The position numbers and the translations under genes were made by a program. This document shows, in pieces, positions 53,534 to 62,452 of a stretch of 64,000 nt of DNA (positions within the stretch are counted from its first letter, which is position 1; every line of letters starts with the position of its first letter). Origin of the DNA: Pseudomonas vranovensis DSM 16006 (GTDB taxonomy: Bacteria; Pseudomonadota; Gammaproteobacteria; Pseudomonadales; Pseudomonadaceae); contig NZ_AUED01000002.1 of assembly GCF_000425805.1 (NCBI RefSeq), positions 62,001 through 126,000 on the forward strand. The letters are read 5' to 3'. The notes under the pieces are model-generated. The model saw only the letters and a program-made list of their open reading frames with translations. It did no database searches and was not told where the DNA came from.

Positions 53534-53567
53534 GCCCGAAATTCTGCACCTCGACCGCTGCGCGGCC

Positions 53568-53636
53568 GATCGCAGGCTATCGCCAGCAGCTACAAAGGCA
53601 TGCCTGTAGCCGCTGCCGAGGAACGAGGCTGCGATC
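53568..53636. repeat. Second-type REP-like inverted repeat
   Basis: GATCGCAGGCTATCGCCAGC (from 53568, ending AGCTACA at 53594) faces TGTAGCCGCTGCCGAGGAAC (from 53605, ending GGCTGCGATC at 53636), imperfectly complementary. The same unit occurs as a pair at 57928-58027. It differs from the GCGGGGCAAGCC family. Confidence 0.6.
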
Positions 53637-53804
53637 GACTGCACAGCAGTCGCCATCCTGTCAGCCCGCGCCTACAGAATTCCGTCGCCCTGCCGACACA
53701 ATGGTATTGCTTGCTAGCCTCAAGCTCATCATGCAACCTTGCCCAACCCGTGTAGTCGCTGCGTGCGCTACCTGCGCGACCAGCCTTCTTGAAGCGAGCT
53801 CTCG

Positions 53805-56498
53805 ATGAAAAGCCAACCCGATGCCGCCAGCCGTATGGCGGCCGAGGTAGTGACGCAACTGCCAGTGCCCTCGCGGCTCGGCATGCTGCGTTTCGAGCGG
53901 CTGAACGAAGCCAGCTGGGCCCTGCTTTACCTCGATCCGGCCTGCGAGCGTCAGTTCGGCGTGGCGGCGGTCGATCTCTGCGCCCTGGTCGGCTCGCCCT
54001 ACGCCAGCCTGATGGAGCCCGAGGCGCGCTACAAGCTGCATGACGACATCCAGCTGCAACTGGGCCAGCGCCCCAGCTACCTGGTGCGCTATACCTTGCA
54101 CACCGCCCAGGGGCCGTTGCACCTGCTGGAACTGGGCGAAGCCTACAAGCAGCACAATCGCCAGCTGCTGCGCGGTTACCTGATGGTGATCGACACCCAC
54201 CCAGGCGATACCCCGGACCTGAGCGCGGCCGAACTCGAGACCCGCAACAACCGCTTGCAGATCGCCCTGCAGCTCAACCAGCGCGCCCAGCAGGAGCAAC
54301 TGGAACACCTCGAGCGGGTAAGCGCCCAACAGGAGCTGATCCTGCACCTGGCGCGCCACCGCTACACCGCCAGCAACTCACTGCTCGAAGCCGCCGAGCT
54401 GATCACCCGCAGCGCCTGCGAGATCTACAGCATCGATTGCGCCAGCATCTGGCACCTCGAAGGCCAGCGCCTGGAGCCGATTTCCGCCTACTACCGCGAA
54501 ACCCAGAAATACACCCTGCCCGAGCCCATCGACGTGGGGCGCTTTCCCGACTACCTCGACGCCCTGCACACCAGCCGCGCCATCGACGCCCACAATGCCA
54601 GCCACGACCCGCGCACCCGTGAGATGGCCGAGAGCCTGCGCCCGCGCGATATCAACGCCATGCTCGATGCCAGCATCCGTATCGATGGCCAGGTGGTTGG
54701 CGTGCTGTGCCTGGAGCACACCGGCTCACCGCGGGCCTGGCAGTCGGATGAGATCGCCTTTGCCGGTGAGCTGGCCGACCAGTTCGCCCAGGTCATCAAC
54801 AACCACAACCGCCGCACCGCCACCAGCGCCCTGCATCTGTTCCAGCGTGCGGTAGAGCAAAGCGCCAACGCCTTCCTGCTGGTGAACCGCGACGGTGTGG
54901 TCGAATACGTCAACCCAAGCTTCACCGCCATCACCCAGTACAGCACCGACGAGGTCCACGGCCAGCGGCTCTCGGAACTGCCAGCCCTCGAGAACCTCAG
55001 CGAGTTGCTGTTCGATGCACCGTCGAGCCTGGCCATCGGCAACAGCTGGCAAGGCGAGTTCAAGAGCCGGCGCAAGAACCTCGAGCCCTACTGGGGCCAG
55101 CTGTCGATTTCCAAGGTCTACGGTGACAACCGCGAACTGACCCACTACATCGGCATCTACGAAGACATCACCCAGAGCAAGCTGGCCCAGCAGCGCATCG
55201 AGCGCCTGGCCTACACCGACAACCTCACGAGCCTGGGCAACCGCCCCGCGTTCATCCGCAACCTCGATGAGCGCTTCGCTCGCGACAGCGACAGCCCCAT
55301 CAGCCTGCTGCTGGTGGACATCGACAACTTCAAGCGGATCAACGACAGCCTCGGTCACCAGACCGGCGACAAATTGCTGATCAGCCTGGCCCGGCGCCTG
55401 CGCAACAGCCTCAGCGCCGGCGGCAGCCTGGCGCGCTTTGCCAGCAACGAATTTGCCGTGCTGCTCGAAGACACCGACCTGGATATCGGCCAACAGGTCG
55501 CCCAGCAACTGCTGTGCACCCTCGACAAGCCCATGTTCGTCGACAACCAGCTGATCAACGTCACCGCCTCAGTGGGCCTGGCCTGCGCTCCCCTGCATGG
55601 CCGCGACCCGCAGACACTGATGAAGAACGCAGGCCTGGCCCTGCACAAGGCCAAGGCCAATGGCAAGCATCAAGTCCAGGTGTTCACCGAGGCCTTGAAC
55701 GCCGAAGCCAGCTACAAGCTGTTCGTCGAGAACAACCTGCGCCGAGCCCTGACCCAGAACGAGCTGGACGTGTTCTACCAGCCCAAGCTGTGCCTGCGCA
55801 GCGGCCGCTTGCTGGGCCTGGAGGCGCTGCTGCGCTGGAACCACCCGGAGAAGGGCATGATCCGCCCGGACCAGTTCATCAGCGTGGCTGAAGAAACCGG
55901 CCTGATCATCCCCATCGGCAAATGGATCGCCCGCCAGGCCTGCCGCATGAGCCAGCGCCTGTGCAGCGAAGGCCTGGGCAACCTGCAGGTGGCAATCAAC
56001 CTCTCGCCCAAGCAGTTCTCCGACCCTGACCTGGTCGCCTCGATCGCCAATATCCTCAAGGAAGAAGCCCTGCCGCCGCACCTGCTGGAACTGGAGCTGA
56101 CCGAAGGCCTGCTGCTCGAAGCCACCGAAGACACCCACCGCCAGCTCGACCAGCTCAAGCAACTGGGCCTGACCCTGGCCATGGACGACTTCGGCACCGG
56201 CTATTCCTCGCTGAGTTACCTGAAGAAGTTTCCAATCGACATCATCAAGATCGACCGCAGCTTCATCCATGAAATACCGGACAACCAGGACGACATGGAG
56301 ATCACCTCGGCGGTGGTGGCCATGGCCCACAACCTCAAGCTCAAAGTGGTCGCCGAAGGCATCGAGACAGCCGAGCAACTGGCATTCCTGCGTCGCCACC
56401 GCTGCGATGTGGGCCAGGGCTACCTGTTCGACCGGCCGATTCCGGGCAGCGAGCTGGTCGAGAAACTCAAGCGCTATCCGCGTGGCCCCGGCGCCTGA
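53805..56498 (+). CDS. dipA: DipA-like c-di-GMP phosphodiesterase (GAF-PAS-GGDEF-EAL)
   Basis: The protein has 897 residues. An N-terminal sensory PAS-like region and a coiled stretch (~140-170) precede a GAF domain (~180-340), a PAS domain (~345-460), a GGDEF domain (~465-625) and an EAL domain (~640-890). The cyclase motif is degenerate, A546-S-N-E-F550, so that domain is likely inactive. The EAL part keeps Glu673 (GLEALLRW), NLSPKQF, the DDFGTGYSS motif (Asp794, Asp795) and EGIET. It should degrade c-di-GMP. Position after aceEF and before msrA equals PA5017 (DipA), which promotes biofilm dispersal. Confidence 0.9.
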   Translation: MKSQPDAASRMAAEVVTQLPVPSRLGMLRFERLNEASWALLYLDPACERQFGVAAVDLCALVGSPYASLMEPEARYKLHDDIQLQLGQRPSYLVRYTLHTAQGPLHLLELGEAYKQHNRQLLRGYLMVIDTHPGDTPDLSAAELETRNNRLQIALQLNQRAQQEQLEHLERVSAQQELILHLARHRYTASNSLLEAAELITRSACEIYSIDCASIWHLEGQRLEPISAYYRETQKYTLPEPIDVGRFPDYLDALHTSRAIDAHNASHDPRTREMAESLRPRDINAMLDASIRIDGQVVGVLCLEHTGSPRAWQSDEIAFAGELADQFAQVINNHNRRTATSALHLFQRAVEQSANAFLLVNRDGVVEYVNPSFTAITQYSTDEVHGQRLSELPALENLSELLFDAPSSLAIGNSWQGEFKSRRKNLEPYWGQLSISKVYGDNRELTHYIGIYEDITQSKLAQQRIERLAYTDNLTSLGNRPAFIRNLDERFARDSDSPISLLLVDIDNFKRINDSLGHQTGDKLLISLARRLRNSLSAGGSLARFASNEFAVLLEDTDLDIGQQVAQQLLCTLDKPMFVDNQLINVTASVGLACAPLHGRDPQTLMKNAGLALHKAKANGKHQVQVFTEALNAEASYKLFVENNLRRALTQNELDVFYQPKLCLRSGRLLGLEALLRWNHPEKGMIRPDQFISVAEETGLIIPIGKWIARQACRMSQRLCSEGLGNLQVAINLSPKQFSDPDLVASIANILKEEALPPHLLELELTEGLLLEATEDTHRQLDQLKQLGLTLAMDDFGTGYSSLSYLKKFPIDIIKIDRSFIHEIPDNQDDMEITSAVVAMAHNLKLKVVAEGIETAEQLAFLRRHRCDVGQGYLFDRPIPGSELVEKLKRYPRGPGA

Positions 56499-56538
56499 CA
56501 GCGGCGTAACAGTCGGGCAATATAGGGTCCATTCGAGA

Positions 56539-56577
56539 CCCATCGCGCGGCAAGCCCGCTCCTGCACCTGCGATGGG
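56539..56577. repeat. Short inverted repeat with REP remnant before msrA
   Basis: CCCATCGC (56539-56546) and GCGATGGG (56570-56577) flank CGGCAAGCCCGCTCCTGC, a truncated REP core. It lies between dipA and msrA and may act as a terminator-like stem. Confidence 0.5.
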
Positions 56578-56600
56578 CCAACACTAAAAGAGGAACAGTT

Positions 56601-57266
56601 ATGGTCCTGCGCTCGGAAATCCTGGTGAATAAAAACGTCCTGCCTACCGCCGAACAGGCACTGCCTGGCCGCGAAACCCCAATGACCCTGCCTGAAAAGC
56701 ACTACGTGTTCAAAGACACGCCGCTGCTCGGCCCGTTCTTCGAAAACGTCGACTTTGCCATCTTCGGCCTGGGCTGCTTCTGGGGCGCCGAACGCCGCTT
56801 CTGGCAGCGTGAAGGCGTGGTCAGCACCGTGGTCGGCTACGCCGGCGGCTTTACCCCGAACCCCACCTACGAAGAAGTCTGCTCGGGCCTGACCGGCCAC
56901 ACCGAAGTGGTGCTGGTGGTGTTCGACAAGGACAAAGTCAGCTACCGCGAGCTGCTGGCCATGTTCTGGGAACTGCACAACCCCACCCAGGGTATGCGCC
57001 AGGGCAACGATATCGGCACCCAGTACCGCTCGGTGATCTACTGCACCAGCCCGCAGCAACTGGAAGAAGCCCAGGCCAGCAAAGACGCCTACCAGGCTGA
57101 ACTGACCAAGGCCGGATTCGGTGAAATCACCACTGAGATCGATCAGGCGCCGACCGTGTACTTCGCCGAGGCCTACCACCAGCAGTACCTGGCCAAGAAC
57201 CCCGAGGGCTATTGCGGCATCGGCGGTACCGGTGTCTGCCTGCCACCCAGCCTGCAAGGCAACTGA
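56601..57266 (+). CDS. msrA: MsrA, peptide methionine-S-sulfoxide reductase
   Basis: The protein has 221 residues, the longer MsrA type. The catalytic motif [13 protein letters not shown] holds the nucleophilic Cys near residue 58. Further conserved parts are [30 protein letters not shown] and [11 protein letters not shown]; a resolving Cys lies in the C-terminal GTGVCLPPS. It repairs oxidised methionine in proteins. ATG 56601 follows AGAGGAACAG. The gst gene begins nine bases later. Confidence 0.95.
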   Translation: MVLRSEILVNKNVLPTAEQALPGRETPMTLPEKHYVFKDTPLLGPFFENVDFAIFGLGCFWGAERRFWQREGVVSTVVGYAGGFTPNPTYEEVCSGLTGHTEVVLVVFDKDKVSYRELLAMFWELHNPTQGMRQGNDIGTQYRSVIYCTSPQQLEEAQASKDAYQAELTKAGFGEITTEIDQAPTVYFAEAYHQQYLAKNPEGYCGIGGTGVCLPPSLQGN

Positions 57267-57275
57267 GGAGCGATC

Positions 57276-57908
57276 ATGTCTGCACCGACCATGACACTGT
57301 TCCACTCACCGGCCTCGCCCTTTGTGCGAAAGGTCATGGTGGTGCTGCATGAAACCGGGCAAACCAACCGGGTTGCTGTTCAAAGCATCAACCTGAGCCC
57401 GGTCGCCCCCGATGCAGACCTGAACCTGACCAACCCGGCTGGCAAGATCCCGGCCCTGCGCCTGGACGACGGCAACGTGCTGTTCGACAGCCGGGTGATC
57501 TGCGAATACCTCGACTTGCAGCATGTGGGCAACCCGCTGATCCCCAAGGAGGGCGCCGCACGCTGGAACCGCCTGACCCTGGCGGCCCTGGCCGATGCCG
57601 TCATGGATGCCGCCGTGCTGACCCGCTACGAGACCTTCCTGCGTCCGGAAGAAAAGCGCTGGGACAGCTGGGTCGACGCCCAGCAGGACAAGATCCGCCG
57701 TGGCTTGGCCAACCTTGAGCAGGAGCACATTGCCGAGCTGGCGTCAGTGTTCGACATCGCCGCCATCGGCGTGGCCTGTGCCCTGGGTTACCTCGACCTG
57801 CGCATGCCGGACTTTGGCTGGCGCAAGCGGCAGCCAAAGCTTGCGGCGTGGTATGCCGAAGTGAGTCAGCGCGACTCGATGCGGGCTACCGATCCGTCGA
57901 TGAACTGA
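57276..57908 (+). CDS. Glutathione S-transferase family protein
   Basis: The protein has 210 residues. The N-terminal thioredoxin-like half has [20 protein letters not shown], with Ser in the active-site position, and the glutathione-binding [20 protein letters not shown] then RVICEYLD. A helical C-terminal domain follows. It falls in the bacterial GST group with the GstA/YibF-like PxxxPVRK start. The substrate is unknown; cotranscription with msrA suggests oxidative-stress defence. Confidence 0.9.
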   Translation: MSAPTMTLFHSPASPFVRKVMVVLHETGQTNRVAVQSINLSPVAPDADLNLTNPAGKIPALRLDDGNVLFDSRVICEYLDLQHVGNPLIPKEGAARWNRLTLAALADAVMDAAVLTRYETFLRPEEKRWDSWVDAQQDKIRRGLANLEQEHIAELASVFDIAAIGVACALGYLDLRMPDFGWRKRQPKLAAWYAEVSQRDSMRATDPSMN

Positions 57909-57927
57909 CGGGCCTTGTCGAGGAAGC

Positions 57928-58027
57928 TGTAGCCGCTACCGCCAGGCTGCAATCGGTCGCGTAGCGGTCGTTGTCAGCACATGACGACTGCTGCGCAGTC
58001 GATCGCAGCCTGGCGGCAGCGGCTACA
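57928..58027. repeat. Paired REP-like units forming a long hairpin
   Basis: TGTAGCCGCTACCGCCAGGC starts a 28-base arm (57928-57955) that pairs with 58000-58027 with two mismatches. The inner part also has complementary blocks around CAGCACATGACGACTGC. It lies between convergent gst and creD and probably ends both. Confidence 0.7.
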
Positions 58028-58124
58028 AAGACACTTGCCTGCACTCCCGCGATCTCAGCATTCCAAATGATGGCAACATTCAGCGCCATCACCGCCCCCA
58101 GGCTCCTCTCCTCGCGCAACCCGC

Positions 58125-59453
58125 TCATTGCCCTCTCCCGATGCTGTACCAGTCCAGTCGGCGGGTCAGCACCATGAACACACCCAACAACCCGAACAAC
58201 AGCAACGACCCCATCAGCAGCGCATAGTCCTCGGCGCTGAGCAGGCCGTAGAGCATGCCATAGAGCACTGCCAACCCCAGGGCAAAGCCCAGCGCCCGCC
58301 ACAGGCTGTGCAGCACGTGGCACAGGTAGAAACCGACCAGCAACACACAGGCCCCGGCCGACAGCAGGTACGCCACGCCAAAGCCCAGGTGCTCGGACAA
58401 CGACAACAGCAACAGGTAGAACAGCGCCAGCGCCGCGCCGACCAGGGCGTACTGGATTGGGTGAACGCTGAGGTTCTTGAGGATCTCGAACAGGAAGAAA
58501 CCGGCAAAGGTCAGGACGATGAACAGCAGCGCATATTTGATCGCCCGTTCGCTCTTGAGGTACTGGTCCACCGGGTCGACAAAGCTCACGCCGAATGCGC
58601 GGCCACGAAAGTCGTCGCAGTTGGCATGCACCTGGCACTGGCTCAAGGCGTCTTCCAGGTTGGTGGAGAAGAACGAAGTCTGCCAGCGGGCGGAGAACCC
58701 CCCGGCGTCCACTTTGCGGCTGCTGGGCAGATAGTTGCCGATAAAGCTTGGATGCGGCCAGTTGGAGGCCATGCTCACGCTGGTGCTGCGGCCCACCGGC
58801 AGCACATGCAACTGCCCGGTGCCCTGCAGGCTGAGATCAAAGCTGTAGTCGATCACGGCTTCGGCGTGGGCATCGAGCGCGCCCAAGGCTGCATGCACAC
58901 CACTGCCCAGCCAGCCCAGACGGGTTCCGGGCTGGAAGTCCAGGCGACGATCATTGAGTTGCAACTGCAGGCCTTTGTCGATGCCACGGATGTCACTGAT
59001 GCCGACCGCCAGGAAGGCCGGCTCGAAGCGATAGTCGGCGTAGTCCTCAGTGATCCCCCATTGTGCCGGCAGCTTGAATTGCCCGCTGATATGGTTGTCG
59101 GCGTGGAACAACCGGGCCTGGTAGATCCCCCGCGAACGCAGCTCGGTGTCGATGCTCGACTTCAGCTCGAAGGTTTCTGGCAGGAAGTACAGGTGACCGC
59201 TGACCTGGCTGTTCTCCTGGGTAGTCTGGCCGTCCTGGAGTTTCCAGCGCCGTTCGGTCTTGCGGTACGGTACTACCAGCACCGGCCCGCTGATCTGCTG
59301 GCTGAAGCTGGAGCTTTGGGCAATGTCCTGCACGACGGTGTCACGCAGGTCCTGGCGCTCGCCAATCAGGCCACCGATCATCAGCAACGGGATCAACAAC
59401 AGGATGATCAGGAAGGCAATCGCGCCGAGTTTGATACTCAATGTTCGGTTCAT
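58125..59453 (-). CDS. creD: CreD, inner membrane protein of the CreBC regulon
   Basis: The protein has 442 residues. A membrane segment near the start (LGAIAFLIILLLIPLLMIGG) is followed by a large periplasmic domain (~35-290; GPVLVVPYRKTERRW). About five to six helices near the C-terminus complete it (KYALLFIVLTFAGFFLFEIL onward). CreD is the main target of CreB and affects envelope integrity and beta-lactam or colicin tolerance; its biochemical role is not known. A three-unit cre-tag repeat lies 65-91 bases upstream. It follows creC after 95 bases. Confidence 0.93.
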   Translation of the reverse strand: MNRTLSIKLGAIAFLIILLLIPLLMIGGLIGERQDLRDTVVQDIAQSSSFSQQISGPVLVVPYRKTERRWKLQDGQTTQENSQVSGHLYFLPETFELKSSIDTELRSRGIYQARLFHADNHISGQFKLPAQWGITEDYADYRFEPAFLAVGISDIRGIDKGLQLQLNDRRLDFQPGTRLGWLGSGVHAALGALDAHAEAVIDYSFDLSLQGTGQLHVLPVGRSTSVSMASNWPHPSFIGNYLPSSRKVDAGGFSARWQTSFFSTNLEDALSQCQVHANCDDFRGRAFGVSFVDPVDQYLKSERAIKYALLFIVLTFAGFFLFEILKNLSVHPIQYALVGAALALFYLLLLSLSEHLGFGVAYLLSAGACVLLVGFYLCHVLHSLWRALGFALGLAVLYGMLYGLLSAEDYALLMGSLLLFGLLGVFMVLTRRLDWYSIGRGQ

Positions 59454-59517
59454 GAAAAAGGCTCCGGTTTCGATGGGCAGAGTCTGCGCACGCGAAATGG
59501 AGCCCTTGAGTACTTAT

Positions 59518-59544
59518 GTGGAGGCTATGTGGAGTTTGTGTGAA
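59518..59544 (-). promoter_or_regulatory. Three-unit cre-tag upstream of creD
   Basis: On the minus strand the order is TTCAC-N6-TCCAC-N6-TCCAC: units at 59540-59544, 59529-59533 and 59518-59522, with an exact 11-base period. The known CreB/BlrA tag is TTCAC-N6-TTCAC. It lies just upstream of creD and partly within the intergenic gap after creC. Confidence 0.6.
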
Positions 59545-59548
59545 GTCT

Positions 59549-60982
59549 TCAGCCAAAGCGCTTGGCCGCTAGCCACAGCCGCACGCGCACACCGTCTTCG
59601 ACGTTGGCCACTTCCAGCGAGCCGCCGTGCAGTTGCATCACTTCCTCGACAAAGTTCAGGCCAAGGCCTGTGCTCTTGCGGCCACTGAACGGGCGCGGCA
59701 ACGAATAGAAACGCTCACTCACCCGCCCCAGCGCATAGTCGGGAATCGCCTCGCCCTGGTTGAACAGGCTCAGAGCCACGCGACCCTCGCGCCGCTCGAG
59801 CTCGAACAGCAGCATGCCGCCGGGCGGGGTGAAATCCAGGGCGTTGTCGAGCAGGTTGGCAATGGCCTGACGCATCAGAAATGGCTCGCACAACAGGCGC
59901 ACGTTAGCTGCTACCCGCTGACGCACCTGCAGGCCGGTGCTTTCGATGCGCGCCCCCTGGGCCACCAACAGCTCATCGATCAGTGCCGCCAGCGGCACCT
60001 GCTGCTGATCTTCCAACGCCTGCATCTGCTCGACCTGCGCCAGGTTCAACAGGCGCTCGATCAGCTGCTGCATGCGCGCGCTTTCACTCTCTATGTTGCC
60101 GGCAAAGCGCTGGCGCTGCGCCTCGTCCATCGGCCCCTGCAGCAGCTCCGAGGCACCGCGAATGGCGGCCAACGGGCTCTTGAGTTCGTGGGTCAGGGTA
60201 TGGACATAGCGCTCGACATAATCCTTGCCTTCAAGCCGGGTACGCATGCGCTCGACCGCAGCCGCCAACTGTCCCAGCTCACCACCACGGTAATGCGGCA
60301 GTGTGGTGCGCTCTCCTTCGCTGACCGCCTGGGCGTAATGGGTCAGGCGCCGCAGCGAGCGCGCCAGCCACCACGACAACGCCGCCCCCACCAGCAAGCC
60401 CAGGCCGATCAACCCCAGCCCCAGGTACAGCAAGCGCTGCTCCGAGCGGTCGATATAGGGCTGCAACGACTTGTTCGGCTTGGCCACGGTCACCACGCCA
60501 ATGATCTTGCCCTCATCGAGGATCGGCGCCGCCACATGCATCACCGACGACTCCGGGTCATTCGGATCGCTGCGGGTGGAACGCGCGCCGTATTCGCCAC
60601 GCAGAGTCAGGTAGACATCGTTCCAGCGCGAATAGTCCTCGCCCACGGCCGCACCGCTGGAATCGAGCAGCACGATGCCCTGGGCGTCGGTGACATAGAT
60701 GCGGTGATTGACCTGGTTCTTCGACAAGCCCCAGATGTCTGCCTTGGGCTGACGCTGGCCATAGGCGCGCAACAACTGCGGCAGGCGGCTCTGGCCGAGG
60801 GTTCCGGCCTTGACGTCGTCGTGAAGGATCTCGGCCAGCAGGTTGGCGGTATCGACCAGGGTTTCTTCGGTGGATTGGCGCACACCGGGACGGATCTCTT
60901 CGCGCACGGTGCTGAGAATGAAAAAACCGATCAGCCCCACAAACAGGAAATAGACCAGGAAAATCCGGATTCCCAGGCGCAT
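59549..60982 (-). CDS. creC: CreC, sensor histidine kinase
   Basis: The protein has 477 residues. Membrane helices at ~8-25 (FLVYFLFVGLIGFFILS) and ~184-205 (LLYLGLGLIGLGLLVGAALS) enclose a periplasmic sensor domain. HAMP, then HisKA with the phospho-His in HTLTHELKSPLAAIRGASEL, and HATPase_c with ANLLDNALDFTPPGG and STGLGLNFVEE follow. It phosphorylates CreB; in Pseudomonas the system responds to PBP4 inhibition by beta-lactams. It overlaps creB by one base (TGATG). Confidence 0.93.
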   Translation of the reverse strand: MRLGIRIFLVYFLFVGLIGFFILSTVREEIRPGVRQSTEETLVDTANLLAEILHDDVKAGTLGQSRLPQLLRAYGQRQPKADIWGLSKNQVNHRIYVTDAQGIVLLDSSGAAVGEDYSRWNDVYLTLRGEYGARSTRSDPNDPESSVMHVAAPILDEGKIIGVVTVAKPNKSLQPYIDRSEQRLLYLGLGLIGLGLLVGAALSWWLARSLRRLTHYAQAVSEGERTTLPHYRGGELGQLAAAVERMRTRLEGKDYVERYVHTLTHELKSPLAAIRGASELLQGPMDEAQRQRFAGNIESESARMQQLIERLLNLAQVEQMQALEDQQQVPLAALIDELLVAQGARIESTGLQVRQRVAANVRLLCEPFLMRQAIANLLDNALDFTPPGGMLLFELERREGRVALSLFNQGEAIPDYALGRVSERFYSLPRPFSGRKSTGLGLNFVEEVMQLHGGSLEVANVEDGVRVRLWLAAKRFG

Positions 60983-61659
60983 CAGCTATGGCTCGGGCTG
61001 TAGCTGTAGCCCAGGCCCCGGTGGGTCTGGATCGGCTCGGCGCTGGCCACCACCTGGCGCAGTTTGGCGCGCACGCTCTTGATGTGACTATCGATACTGC
61101 GCTCGTAGCCGGCATCGGCGGCCACGCCCACGGCGTCGAGCAACTGCTCGCGGCTGAACACCCGCTCGGGCTGCTCCAACAGGCACTGCATCAAGCGAAA
61201 TTCGTGACGGGTCAGGGTCAGGGGCTGGCCGCGATAGCTGATCTGCATACGCAGGGTGTCGAGCTGGAACACGACCGGTGCCTCGGGTTCGGTACGCGGC
61301 GCCGTGCGCTTGAGAATCGCCCGCACCCGTGCAGCAACCTCACGGGGGCTGAAGGGTTTGACCACGTAATCGTCGGCACCGATTTCAAGCCCCACCACCC
61401 GGTCGATTTCACCGTCACGGGCACTCAGGAACATCACTGGCACCTCGGTGAAACGGCGCAACTGCCGACAGGTTTCAAAACCGCTGATATCCGGCAGGCC
61501 GATATCCAGAATGATCAGATCGGCCGGATGCAGGCGCTGTTGCTCAAGCGCAGCGCTGCCCAGCGAGACCCACTCGGTGCTGTGACCATCGCCCTGCAGG
61601 GCGAAGATCAGGGTATCGGCGATGGCGGCTTCGTCTTCGACGATCAAGATATGGGGCAT
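60982..61659 (-). CDS. creB: CreB, OmpR-type response regulator
   Basis: The protein has 225 residues. The receiver has HILIVEDEAAIADTL (acidic pair), phosphoacceptor Asp in DLIILDIGLPDISGF and Lys in DYVVKPFSPREV. The C-terminal OmpR/PhoB winged helix (LTRHEFRLMQCLLEQPERVF and YERSIDSHIKSVRAKL) binds DNA. Start MPHILIVEDE is taken; a TTG four codons upstream is open. It is the first gene of creBCD. The upstream gap holds an imperfect repeat. Confidence 0.93.
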   Translation of the reverse strand: MPHILIVEDEAAIADTLIFALQGDGHSTEWVSLGSAALEQQRLHPADLIILDIGLPDISGFETCRQLRRFTEVPVMFLSARDGEIDRVVGLEIGADDYVVKPFSPREVAARVRAILKRTAPRTEPEAPVVFQLDTLRMQISYRGQPLTLTRHEFRLMQCLLEQPERVFSREQLLDAVGVAADAGYERSIDSHIKSVRAKLRQVVASAEPIQTHRGLGYSYSPSHS

Positions 61660-61663
61660 TTGG

Positions 61664-61757
61664 AGCTGCAAGCCTCAAGCGACAAGCTTCAAGTAGAAGC
61701 GGATTGGGTGACGTTACACCGAAGCGCTTTTTCTTGCAGCTTGCAGCGTGAAACTTG
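61664..61757. repeat. Imperfect inverted repeat upstream of creB
   Basis: AGCTGCAAGCCTCAAGCGAC and following bases (61665-61692) are loosely complementary to CTTGCAGCTTGCAGCGTGAA (61734-61753) and the bases after it. This AGCTGCAAGCTTCAAGC-type repeat is common between Pseudomonas genes. It lies between the retropepsin-like gene and creB on the same strand. Confidence 0.4.
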
Positions 61758-61768
61758 CCGCTGGCGCA

Positions 61769-62272
61769 TCAACAGTCCGGCTTGCCCGCCGTAAACCGCC
61801 GTGCCGGGTTCACCGCTGCCTTGAACTCACGCAACGCCTTGGCGCCGATCAGCAACGGGTAGTTGAAGCTGCTGCGGTCGGTCAGGTTGACCTCCACGGT
61901 GCGCTTGACGTCACCCAGGCACAGCTCCAGGTCGACCACCGGGCGCTTGCTGATGTCGGCACCTTCGCCGTCTTCGTCCTCGTCGGCGCGGTTCTTGATC
62001 TTGCTCATGCGCGCCAGTTTGTGTTCATAGACCTTGCCGTCGGACTCCTTGGTCGCCAGGCGAAAGCGCACCCAATCTTCACCGTCGCGGGTAAAGCGCT
62101 CGATGTCCTTGGCCGACAGCGACGCGGTCAGCGCACCGGTGTCCATCTTGGCCTTAAGGGTTTCACCGCCAAACTCCGGGAGCTTGATGTATTCGTAGCG
62201 GCCATACAGGGTTGGGTCGGCGGCCATGACCGGCAGCGCGAGCAGGGACAACAGTGCAAGTACAGATTTCAC
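61769..62272 (-). CDS. Periplasmic retropepsin-like protein (ATP-dependent zinc protease family)
   Basis: The protein has 167 residues. A Sec signal peptide (MKSVLALLSLLALPVMAADP, likely cleaved after VMA) leads to a retropepsin-like domain with the D-T-G motif in KMDTGALTASLSA and the flap-like strands after it; LLIGAKALREF is the second family block. The family is usually labelled putative ATP-dependent zinc protease or RimK-associated; there is no ATP or zinc motif here, so that name is misleading. A single DTG suggests a homodimeric aspartic protease. Divergent from the acyltransferase gene. Confidence 0.82.
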   Translation of the reverse strand: MKSVLALLSLLALPVMAADPTLYGRYEYIKLPEFGGETLKAKMDTGALTASLSAKDIERFTRDGEDWVRFRLATKESDGKVYEHKLARMSKIKNRADEDEDGEGADISKRPVVDLELCLGDVKRTVEVNLTDRSSFNYPLLIGAKALREFKAAVNPARRFTAGKPDC

Positions 62273-62452
62273 AGGATCCGCTTCCTTGAGAAAAGACAGT
62301 GTTTAGACTGCGAAGGCAGGATAGGTTCGCGTTGATAGCTTACTCAACACAAAGTGAAACATTTGTGCGACCCGGGCAGAGCGGAGCATTTGGCGTACGC
62401 CCGGAGGCTGCTTATCATTGCCGACCGCTTACTTGAATATAAGAGTCTTCTT

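Larger units (their letters stand above)
53438..53804. other. 367-base gap between aceF and dipA
   Basis: The first part contains two hairpin terminators of the aceEF operon; the middle holds an imperfect REP-like inverted repeat (53568-53636). The last 140 bases should hold the dipA promoter, but I see no strong consensus. No ORF is supported. Confidence 0.55.
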
